64,000 nucleotides of DNA from positions 7,564,091 to 7,628,090 of the forward strand of contig CM035355.1 in assembly GCA_020137815.1 (NCBI GenBank). Reading direction: 5' to 3'. Shown in pieces: positions 33,901 through 41,965 of this stretch; the first letter of the stretch is position 1, and each line of letters begins with the position of its first letter. Made by a program: the position numbers and the translations under genes. The notes beneath the pieces were generated by a model. The model was given only the letters and a program-made list of their open reading frames with translations. It did not search any database and was not told the DNA's origin. The stretch is from Hormiphora californensis (Eukaryota; Ctenophora; Tentaculata; Cydippida; Pleurobrachiidae).

Positions 33901-36900
33901 CTGGTTCACCCTGTTCATGATGGACATGATCTCCCCAGGTACAGATTTAGCCACAAGGTGTACATCATTCCAACCATAGTTGACCCCCGTCTCACTATAC
34001 CAGCTGAAACGACTGGACCTTCCGCGAGCAAAAGTTTCCTCAAAGAGTTGGAATGCCTGGTCGGCCGCATCAGGGGGGATAATAGATGCCATGTGAAGGG
34101 CAACGCCAGCAATATCAGCCGATTTGGGAAGTTCAACTGATGACCAGAGGGGGGCAGGGGGGTGGTTACTCACAGATTCATCAAGCCTGGAGAAGGAGTT
34201 TATCAGCTCCTCCAATGCCTCACGGGATACTTCAACTGTTTCCGTCGTGGAGTTTCCTAGCGCCTCCAACGTTCTGGTAAGGTCATGGACAGCGTCCCGG
34301 GTACCGTTCCTCAAACTCATGCTAATTCATCGGGACCTTAAATTAATTTGTTTAAAGTAGTGTTGAAAAGTTTGAAACATGTGGGTGCCTCACAGTCTCT
34401 ACTAGATCCTACTGTGGAGGTGTGGGGTGCAGCAGGTCTCTACTAGATTCTACAGATATGGGTGGGTATATGGGGTGTGTTCAGAATGTGAGTAAAATTT
34501 AGAGACCTAGTGAGAATTGCTCTGTCGAATCCTCACCACAGAGCGCAGTGTGAGCTACACTTGGTTACGAAGTCACCCCTTTTATTGCATATGTGAGCCA
34601 TTATAACGCGGAGGGGTAATTTCATTACACAAAGTGTGATTCACTGTACTCACTGCCTCAGTTGAACTTGATGTAGAGTGACAGTTGTAGGGGCATCTGA
34701 TGAGGTGCTTGATGGTATAGTGGATCGGGAGAGTTTGGCTTTGGGTGAGTATGCGTGGTATGAAACAAAGAGAGGGTGACAGGGCACTCTGAGGTTCTTC
34801 GAGCATGTTCCTTCTTCTTCTCTAAACAAATAACAATCAAGTTACCATGCTTACCATTTCACTAGTTACCATGATTACCCACTACATGTTACCATGGTAA
34901 CCCATTCACTAGTTACCATGGTTACCCTTTCACTAGTTACCATGGTAACGAACTACTGGTTACCATGGTTACCCACTCACTAGTTACCATGATTACCCAC
35001 TACATGTTACCATGGTTAGCATTCTAATTACCTAATAGTTGAGTTTGGGGTACACATCATCTCTTTTGTTGGAGGCACCTGTTTCTGGGACAGTTCCCGG
35101 GCCATTTTACTTCGCAACTGTTTGATGTAGCTTTGCAGTGAGGTCGTGCTGCGAGAAGAAGAAGTGCTGTTAGAGACGTGGAAGGAAGTGGAGAAGTATT
35201 GGAGAGCAAGGGAGGACGGAAGCGAGAAATATTCATAATGCGCATACGTGAATTGCTTCCAATAACTTGGCAATATGTTCGACATGTTATCCCTTTTTCC
35301 TTCCGAAAAGGGTTGTTTTTACCTCCCTCCATTGTATCATGATACATGATATACATGATATGCATGATATACATGATATACATCTTCTATCAAGTTCTAA
35401 GTCCCTCAATTTCTAGCTCTAACTCTTGTTTTGTTCAAACGCTTTTTATTTTATTTTATCGCGCGGGGAAGGAGGGTCGAACAAGTAAAGGTAATCTAAC
35501 TCTATGTCCCTCAACTTGTTCAAATTATACCTGTTAGAGTTGGGTAGCTCGTGGTAGGCCGGTTTGTAGATTGGTTCCGGTGGAGAGTTCTTGCTTGAAG
35601 TCTGCTCTCCGCCCAACTGAGACGATCTGAAACAGAAATATTGGTAATTTTTATAACCGAGACAGAATGGTTGAGTAAGGGGTTGCCAATACTCAGCTGC
35701 TAGCTTTGACTTGTTCTGTCTGGCGCCGCCGACCCCATCTGAGAATCAAATTGGGGTATGGGCGCCGCCATACAGGACTTGCTGGGTTAAGGGGGTGAGC
35801 CCCAATTTTCATTGGAACTTGTTGAGTAAGTACAGCTGATGGTCAGAGTGGGCTAACATTATCTTGACACAGGGCAGTAGCTTTTTTTTCACTTCAGGAA
35901 CCGACCGACACAAGTAAACAACCAATCAGAACTCGTTATTTAGGTCACATGACTGGTTTATTATCAGCCAATCAGGGACCAGTATTTCCTGATTAGGTCG
36001 GTTCCTGCTGCACTTACTTGTTAGAGTTAGCCCGCTGACGGTGAACCATTAGAACCTCATCTCTAAGGTGGGCCTTCAGTTTGGACTTATTTACACCGGT
36101 AGCTACAGTCGGTACGGTCGGGGGTATGGGTTGGGGAGTCAACTGGTAGTAATTTAGGAAGGTTTTGGCTACATTCCGACCCAGTCCAATATAACCATCC
36201 ACGGTATATGGTATCACCTGTTGAGAGATAGAACGTGTTTACAAGTTCACAAATAGAGGTTTATTGTAACAAAAAAGAGGTCTTCTCGTAATGGGTCTAC
36301 CTAAAATGTTGTAATAATAATATTACTAATATGCTACAATTTCCTAGAGGACTATTTACAGTAACTGCATATGCAGTGCAGATACAAAGTTTCATTATTA
36401 GACGGGGATTAGACCGACAACAGCATTTCCGGGTTAAGACTCTATAGACTCTATAGAACGTGTCGAGCTCCAGTATAATTCATAACAATTCACTGATTTA
36501 TTCAGTCATTAAATCGTAGTGTTACTGTTTGAACTTGTGTCTTCGCCACTGCATATTAGAAGTATTATTTGACAAAATACTACGACTACGAGTACTATAA
36601 AAATACTTTTATTGAAGTAGTATATTCTACAAGATACCTGGCTGCTCTGCGTTGTGTAGCTGTAGAATGAGACTTCGAGGGTATAACAATTGGATCTGGG
36701 CGACAGACACGATCCCAGGAATCTCCGGCCAGTCCCCGCCTTTACCGCATCTTTATTGAATGATGTAAATGCCTGAAAGGAAAGTGTTATAAAACTGTCC
36801 TATGACATATACTGTCAGAGTGATGTCTGACCATTCTCCTTGCTCCGCTCTTCTGAGTGTGCGAGAAAAGGCCGTCAGCCTGCCTGATCCTATATACTGC

Positions 36901-39900
36901 AGCTTCTTCAGTCGGCTGCAAGTGCTAATGCTACATACATATTGAATGCTCGATTACATTATATAATAACAGTATGTGTTTCCTGCTGTTATGGCACGTG
37001 CAGTGCACACAACGTGGTGCACACAACCCCAGCAGAGCTGCCTGTTATAGACCCAGAAGACAGCTTCTTTGGATTCCCAGTACACAAACACACACACACT
37101 GTCATGATAGACCTTCACGAGACAACTCTCTTAGATCTTCTCTAGTGAGATTGTGATATATTGAACTTAATTTGCCGGCATTTGAAATTAGAATTACTAT
37201 TTCCCACTATCGAGCTACAGATGTGAGATACGGAAACCATTGGATATGATCATCCAATTAGTCGTATTATCACTCTACCGAACTACTCTAGTGATCGTCT
37301 CGTTACTTCCTATTTTCTCAATATAATTCTGTTGTAGCAGTATGGACAAATATCACTATCACCATCATTTCCTCTCACTTTTCGACTTTTTACTGACAAG
37401 ACGGCAAACCCAAAGTCCGAACAAAAGGGCCTCACTTTCACAATTCACAGTTTCCCAGAGATTGTATGACCGTGGGAAAATGTATTTAAAAAGTTAAGTG
37501 AGTACCAATATAGTTTTGGGAGCTCTCTCTTTTCCTTATCTTGTTGATACTTGAGCTGGTGTCTCACAGTATATTGAAGCTGTCTCGTGTCTGCCTCATA
37601 TTGCTTGCCATACCGTGTGAACTCAGAACTTGGGTTGTGTTACACATCTGCTTTATCTAAAGTATGCGAGTTATTAAGAGCTGAGATAAGAGTCTCCCGT
37701 GCTCCTTATATTTCTCATAATAATAACACACCGCTAGCAATATGTTTCGTTCTATTTTATTTCTGGTTTGTCTTGTGGGGACAGTCCTCACCATGACATG
37801 TTATGTTGGCTGGGTGATAGAGAATGATGATCAGACCAAGCTAGTTCACTGTTCAACTACTGACCACTCTTGTAAATACTATCCAGGTGAGATATAACTA
37901 GTTTTAGAAGTTAGTATAAACCTGATTAGACTGTTTTTACTTGTTCAACAACCTCAAACTGTCTTGTTCCAACAACCTCAAACTGTTTTTACTTGTTCAA
38001 CAAGTTGTTTATAACAATCCTTGATCTACCAATTACCCTAACAGATCATGCTCGTTCTGTGATTTATTTGTCAGGCCAATGCTCTGACCACAGTTCTCGC
38101 GCGCCAATGCTCTGACAGTGATTTATAAAATGAAATGACGATGTGAGCCACAAAAAACAATTCCTGATGTTCAAACCCTTAATTAGTTAACTAATTAATT
38201 AGTTAATTAGTCCCCTTTCTCCAGGTACGGTAAATGGAAGCAAGGCAACAAGATACGACTGTGGATCATGTAAAGAAGGCAACAAAACAATCGACTACTG
38301 CACGGCCTGTATCAAAGATCACTGCAACTCTCCCAGTGCGGCTTATCACATCCAAGCCCCAACAGCAGCCCTATTCTTTGGTCTCTTTACCCTACTCTTT
38401 GTTTAGTTTCCCTCCCTCATCTGCATGTTTTACCAAAACTTTTGGGTTTCTGAGTGTTTGGACTGGGGTGAAAGTGTGTGCGTGTGTGTAATTTTATTGT
38501 TGATTGTTATTTCCAATTAAATTTCTTACCAACGAGAAATCTTCAGCGTTGTTGCACAAGGAGTTTGGGGAAAATTGCCTGCCTTTCGAATCTTTCATTG
38601 TCATCATACACATTCCCATACATAAATCCGTTCATTAGCGTTGAGTGGGCGTGAATATCTGGAAAATGGTGCTGGTGTTTACAAGTAATGTCTAAACTAT
38701 AATGACTATTCTTGAATCTAGGTAGGTATTGTTCAAAGTTCAAACTCAAACCGACCAGTTAGAGAACGAAAGTTACTCCCATGATAACTCTCTCCCAAGA
38801 CTTACCAATATAAAAGTCTAGATCCACGCACGGGTTATCGTTGTACTCAAGAAGGAGGGCTTTAGTGGCCTCCAGGGTCGGATGGGCCCATCGGGAGGGG
38901 TCTGTCCAGTGTCGATTTAGATCAAAACCCATTAGGGAACACCGGTAATTTCCTAATGCCACCCCATCAGGATTTAACATTGGAACTGAAGAAATGATGG
39001 CAGTGTCAAGCATTAGAAGTGAAGAGAAGGAAAACTAAAAAAGAGTTTATTGCATTTTTGTTAATACTGAATACAGCTCGTGAGAGTCTGAACAATAACT
39101 TACTAAATTTAACAGTAACTTACTAAATTTAAAGACTATGTGATCTCGAAGCGCCTTTGCTTCTGGTGTATCCTCTAACAGGTATTCCATCAGCCCTGAA
39201 GGTGCAGTACTCAGAGTTAGTTAAAATCAGGGCCTCTGTGATTCAGGGGAATTGTGGTACGGAGTTCTAGACATACACTCTCAGCTGGCAGCTCTGTTTC
39301 TCATTTTCTCACTTTCTGTTAAAAACATGGCACAGCCTGTCAGGCCAATGCTCTGACCACAGTTCTCGCGCGAAATGAGAATAGGCCAATGCTCTGCCAT
39401 CGTACAGCTGCAGTCTCTTGTTTCATACCTTCACAGACATAAGAAGCTGGCGACTCTCCAGGGTGGACACGAGCTGTAATGAATATCACCCTTTTTTGCT
39501 TTTGAGGTTGGATATTTTCTGAAGGAAGATAGTTTAGATCGTTGAATAATTCTGATTCAAATCGTATTATAAACTTATTTTCTCGGTGTAGATTGTAAAA
39601 AGTAAAGAAGAGGCGGCGGCCTAAATAAATATTAACTGACCTGGAGATGTGATCGTGATGATGTCTAGATTCCTTTGTTGCTGAAAATAATTATTTGGTT
39701 AGATTTGGTGCTGTAAACACGAATATCAAAGGAGTTGAGTATAAAACGAATCTATTTTATGAAGGAGTAGATGAAAAAGAACAACATTCTCCATTACCAT
39801 GATCCATTACTCAGATCAGACGTTATTCTTTTTAGACACCGCGATGCGAGTTCTGATACTTTTCAGTTTGATATTGTACGGGTCTGATGCATCTATTCTG

Positions 39901-41526
39901 ATGGCGGAGTTTTTACGAACCCTTGAAAAATGTCGCCCAAAAGATGAGGATAGCGGCAATCACCTTTCTGGACCAGCAAAGCTAAACGAGAACCTCGAAA
40001 GATTTCGTGAATTCAGAAAGTGTAAAGAAATTGTGGACGAAATTAACAGCGATGATACTATCCCCTTCACAGCAGAAATCAACGAGTTATCTGTAATGAC
40101 CAGAGAAGAGAGAAAGAGTCACACAGAAAACTGGGACGACATCATGTGTAGAGATGAGAAGGGCAACTGCCGGATTAAGAGCTATGGATGGGTCGCAAAG
40201 TTTACCTGCACTTATGTTGGTTGCCAGAAACCCAAATTAACCGAATACCAGGAGGACCAAGGTGATAAGAGCGGTGTAGAGCGAAACTATTAACATAACT
40301 ATGTTTTGAGTTTGACTGCAAAGTACCCCGTTTGAAACTTACCACTGTCTCACAAAGTACATCTGCGTAAAAGTAATCCAAATTCCGATCATCTTGTTTT
40401 GCAATCCAGTTGGTAAGGCGTTTATTTGGGTACGGGTAACAGTACGCAAACTGGAAAATAGGGAGAAAAGTTTACATACTATACATAACATGAAAACAGA
40501 TCGAAAATGTATAGCTATAACAAGATTATTTGCATTATGTTATAACATAACGCTGAATTTTCCTGCCGTATGAAGCTGTGGAGAAAGGAAATTATGACTA
40601 GATTTGCTGTGGCAGCAAAAAAGTAGATTAATCCAAGATCTACCCACCTCATAGACATCATCCTCTCTGTCAAACTGAAACGCAAAACTCATAACATAGT
40701 TTTTCCTGTGATCCGGACATTTGTAGTAAAACACGTTCTTACCAGGTACTCTCTGCCTACAAATAGGAAGTTGTTGTTAGAATTGGTATCTTGAACTTGG
40801 TGAAAGATTGTATGGGTGACAAGTCACGAAACAGTGCATTCTTTCATATGAATAATGATGATTAAATGTGATTCAAGTACCATTTTTGTCGCGATGTAGA
40901 TCGCACAACGGGGGACATTCCCTCTCGATAGAGGCTCTTTGTTTTACTGAAGTTGACGATGTTAAATATCACTCTTTGGTCTGCCTTGACATTCTCAACT
41001 GTGAAATAAAACCATACCTGTAGAAAGAGAGTGTTTGTTATTGCAAAATAGATGGGTCATAGACGTGTGTCAAATATCTGAATCAATGATTTGGAGATTC
41101 CCTAAAATCCATAAAACCCCATAGCTCACCCTAAACCCCATAGCTTACCCTGAATCGTGGATTACAAGTATCTGGCCTTATGAAAACATCGTACTCTATC
41201 TCCGTGATGTAGTCAACTCTACCCAGGTTACCTGAGTTATGCGAAAACACAAAATTAATGGGAAGAATTTAAAAATGCCATGGGAGACTCAATCAGCGAA
41301 TGATTGGGGACAAATGTCAAATACAACTACACTTGACAGCAGAAACAAGACGTCCCTATATCTTACCACTTTCGAAGTTGGCATCAAAAATAAGGTGACC
41401 CCGGCGTGGCGGTCCTCTGTATCCGGGAGGTACAACACACAACTTGGATACATTTCCTACGACTTCCTCACTTACAAGTGGCTCTGTCTCCCCTGGCTCT
41501 GGGCTCTCTGAGTAGCCATTTCTCAT
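27902..41526 (-). CDS. AGBL4: Cytosolic carboxypeptidase 6 (tubulin deglutamylase)
   Basis: M14-family zinc carboxypeptidase that trims polyglutamate from tubulin in cilia. Exons, in gene order: 41526-41367, 41231-41149, 41017-40881, 40756-40648, 40450-40343, 39680-39641, 39518-39429, 39195-39124, 38985-38806, 38658-38530, 36772-36638, 36217-36018, 35626-35531, 35148-35032, 34821-34654, 28418-28295, 27997-27902. Phases agree throughout. Signatures: PPGYRGPPRRGHLIFDANFE, zinc ligands in VHPGES and DIHAHST, IPMLNPDGVALGNYRCS, and the catalytic glutamate in CYTLEVSFYS. Exon 10 needs a one-base shift near 38,550 to read into its conserved end. The last three exons form a low-complexity tail less certain than the rest. 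The introns hold two opposite-strand genes and a LINE. Confidence 0.92.
28057..28094. repeat. 15-bp stem hairpin
   Basis: aatttttgctcctac (28057-28071) pairs perfectly with 28080-28094 across the loop tcccaggt. It lies in the last intron of AGBL4, where it could also fold in the pre-mRNA. Confidence 0.8.
28158..28203 (-). repeat. Partial duplicate of AGBL4 exon 16 including its donor
   Basis: The end of exon 16 (about 28292-28337, reading EEQQDQTVSSPL then a GTAGGT donor) recurs about 134 bp downstream in gene direction with the same donor and the reading EEQQDQTASSPL. No obvious acceptor precedes the duplicate, so it is probably not an extra exon. Confidence 0.65.
28955..31822 (-). pseudogene. 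LINE ORF2: endonuclease and reverse transcriptase (decayed)
   Basis: The start region reads LKIVYCNIQG and IVILNETWLSKY (endonuclease). Then come IAIIGDLNLSSVKDWDAP and SSDHFTLTADI (31,524-30,931). Reverse transcriptase motifs follow: VYFDFSKAFDSVSHDLI (about 30,060-30,000), TGVPQGSILGP (about 29,900-29,850), IKLYADD (about 29,790-29,765) and EKDLGVIM (about 29,580-29,555). The C-terminal block FFYRTHLAWNLLPLSLRE lies near 29,050-29,000. Frames change several times, so it is inactive. Confidence 0.85.
31961..32368 (-). CDS. Small LINE ORF with hydrophobic segments
   Basis: A 135-codon ORF between the SGNH ORF and ORF2. It contains a strongly hydrophobic segment (HFFSLFLAGFGVFLYGLIIF and following residues) and a weaker one (LYLAIQIAYFSCITPVA). 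Just beyond its stop, in another frame, a further hydrophobic helix is encoded (IIIFVASCALLLIVIAT, about 31,905-31,855), so the original reading frame may have been longer. No homology recognised. It could be chance coding in a spacer, but three membrane-type helices in a row are unusual for a LINE spacer. Confidence 0.4.
   Translation of the reverse strand: MNRRKVFEKMIDIETYRCRIGGHYLRLTIKKYNGHNMTTKISSYPTSYRELPSNSHFFSLFLAGFGVFLYGLIIFLCFLGLSSQSFSNNLDHCPSPSVESGSFMKPQIYPLYLAIQIAYFSCITPVAPYPLKEMI
32429..33284 (-). pseudogene. LINE ORF1: proline-rich region plus SGNH (GDSL) hydrolase
   Basis: A proline-rich segment with two direct repeats (RVPRVLPSDFTLP, twice, each followed by TGDGYQL) precedes an SGNH-hydrolase fold. 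Block I is HWVIGDSMIKG, block III is VGTNDVARK (about 32,785-32,760) and the block V region is RLHLNNDGKRRL. A one-base shift near 32,810 separates block I from block III. Esterase domains of this type are known in ORF1 of CR1-like LINEs. The shift makes this copy inactive as it stands. Confidence 0.75.
33538..34320 (-). CDS. AlkB-like 2-oxoglutarate/Fe(II) dioxygenase encoded by the LINE
   Basis: A 260-aa open frame. After about 100 residues without motif comes an AlkB-type core: YSETGVNYGW, LAFNGCLVIRYLG, the iron-binding HxD in GLGLHQDTEKMN, SVSVGAPRTLQFRKG, then KGDAMFYHSG and a distal histidine in SLTHQHHQ. This order and spacing match the AlkB family, which removes methyl groups from nucleic acids. 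The usual C-terminal arginine block is not clearly present, and the ORF ends soon after (RLEELRGHR). The end may therefore be frame-shifted and activity is uncertain. It is the first ORF after the 5' leader. Confidence 0.75.
   Translation of the reverse strand: MSLRNGTRDAVHDLTRTLEALGNSTTETVEVSREALEELINSFSRLDESVSNHPPAPLWSSVELPKSADIAGVALHMASIIPPDAADQAFQLFEETFARGRSSRFSWYSETGVNYGWNDVHLVAKSVPGEIMSIMNRVNQLTGLAFNGCLVIRYLGVPGHPDGLGLHQDTEKMNVPGHPVVSVSVGAPRTLQFRKGNNWSSELAGSVVRQVVTHCCLNPIRRGCSMGLFTQKGDAMFYHSGRSLTHQHHQIRLEELRGHR
34850..35026. repeat. Tandem repeats of ttaccatggtaac-type words, AGBL4 intron 14
   Basis: About eight copies of a roughly 24-bp unit built on agttaccatggttaccca and the palindrome ttaccatggtaa. 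Orientation and spacing vary slightly. Confidence 0.85.
35338..35385. repeat. Short tandem repeat atgatatac
   Basis: Five imperfect copies of catgatatacatgatata-type words in AGBL4 intron 13. Simple repeat. Confidence 0.8.
35716..35775. repeat. Dispersed GC-rich palindromic repeat, copy 2
   Basis: Starts ctgtctggcgccgccgacc, then ccatctgagaatcaaattgg, and ends gcgccgccatacag. Same family as 15519, 60332 and 63604. Lies in AGBL4 intron 12. Confidence 0.7.
35895..36007. mobile_element. Foldback element, 113 bp
   Basis: Ends caggaaccgacc and its reverse complement ggtcggttcctg. The inside carries two near copies of ccaatcag. The right end lies 11 bp from the donor of AGBL4 exon 12. Confidence 0.6.
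37742..38406 (+). CDS. Ly6/uPAR (three-finger) GPI-anchored protein
   Basis: Two exons, 37742-37886 and 38225-38406, join in phase. They give a short secreted protein with a signal peptide (FRSILFLVCLVGTVLT) and eight cysteines ending in the hallmark CN (KDHCNSPS). A hydrophobic C-terminus (APTAALFFGLFTLLFV) follows and would act as a GPI-attachment signal. The single intron interrupts the cysteine domain. The gene lies inside AGBL4 intron 10 on the opposite strand. Family members are cell-surface ligands, co-receptors or channel modulators; the exact role cannot be read here. Confidence 0.85.
38069..38116. repeat. Dispersed repeat ggccaatgctctgacc, copy 1
   Basis: tgtcaggccaatgctctgac then cacagttctcgcgcg and a second ccaatgctctgaca. 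Related copies at 39338-39398 and (inverted) 62873-62940. This copy is inside the intron of the Ly6-like gene. Confidence 0.7.
39338..39398. repeat. Dispersed repeat ggccaatgctctgacc, copy 2
   Basis: Same word order as the copy at 38069 with a 13-bp insertion between the two ccaatgctctg words. Lies in AGBL4 intron 7. Confidence 0.7.
39844..40293 (+). CDS. Stand-alone cathepsin propeptide (I29 inhibitor-like) protein
   Basis: An intact 149-aa ORF beginning MRVLILFSLILYG, a signal peptide homologous to that of the two cathepsins downstream. It is followed by an I29-type propeptide (LNENLERFREFRKCKEIV, FTAEINELSVMTREER). Immediately after that the protein jumps to the extreme C-terminal end of the protease domain (IMCRDEKGNCRIKSYGWVAK). 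The catalytic Cys, His and Asn regions are absent. It therefore cannot be a protease but could inhibit related cathepsins, as free I29 proteins do in other animals. A splice-acceptor-like ttctttttag ends 9 bp before the ATG. It lies inside AGBL4 intron 5 on the opposite strand. Confidence 0.8.
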   Translation: MRVLILFSLILYGSDASILMAEFLRTLEKCRPKDEDSGNHLSGPAKLNENLERFREFRKCKEIVDEINSDDTIPFTAEINELSVMTREERKSHTENWDDIMCRDEKGNCRIKSYGWVAKFTCTYVGCQKPKLTEYQEDQGDKSGVERNY

Positions 41527-41965
41527 ACTAAATCAGGGATGTGCGTTAGCTACTGTAGCTGAGCCAATGCCATATCTAAATAAGAACCTTGTGTCCCAAT
41601 TATATTATTAGTGTCATTTGTATTGAATATCCGAATACAATTATTGTATTCTGCGTACATGCGCGAAGAATACACTGTGTACAAGATGCCCAAATCTCAA
41701 CTTTTCGCTATAGAAGAGACTCGCGCGCTCCAGTAAAAATAGTTCAGCAGATTCGCGTGTTCACGGGATGGCATTTTGCAAGCAGAGGTCCACTTTTAAT
41801 CTCTACCTTCTCCTCCAAGATGTGTTCAGATTTCTCCATTGCTGAAAAAAGAGAAAAGCCACAAAAGTACACGTTTAGTAAAACTTCTAATGGATTTTAT
41901 GAAGGAGCAGATAAAATGATGGAACATCACAAGTTAAGTCATTTCTAACTTTTGCAGCTAACAAA
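41527..41965. promoter_or_regulatory. Head-to-head intergenic region, AGBL4 and cathepsin A
   Basis: Only 439 bp separate the AGBL4 start codon (minus) from the cathepsin A start codon (plus), so both promoters must lie here. It includes a stretch (ttttatgaaggagcagataa, 41896-41915) also found upstream of the other two cathepsin-derived genes. No TATA box clearly seen. Confidence 0.5.
41944..41957 (+). other. Conserved 3' splice acceptor before cathepsin A start
   Basis: tctaacttttgcag ends 8 bp before the ATG at 41966. The same sequence precedes cathepsin B (to 43890), and a similar ttctttttag precedes the propeptide gene (to 39834). It fits either a 5' UTR intron or a spliced-leader trans-splice site. 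Confidence 0.6.

Larger units (their letters stand above)
28640..34378 (-). mobile_element. LINE (CR1-like) with AlkB, SGNH and membrane-type ORFs
   Basis: Read on the minus strand the element has a 5' leader (34,378-34,321), an AlkB-like ORF (34,320-33,538) and a proline-rich/SGNH ORF (33,284-32,429). A hydrophobic ORF (32,368-31,961) and the endonuclease/reverse transcriptase ORF2 (about 31,822-28,955) follow, then a 3' UTR ending in AT-rich DNA near 28,640-28,700. The left boundary is approximate and no target-site duplication was found. It lies in intron 15 of AGBL4 in the same orientation. ORF2 is interrupted by several shifts while the AlkB ORF is open throughout. Confidence 0.85.

Noticed and set aside
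34650-34652. AGBL4 stop at this TGA
   Set aside because: Possible, but the GTGAGT donor just before it and the phase-matched exons at 28.4 and 27.9 kb make continuation more likely; kept as a finding to test.
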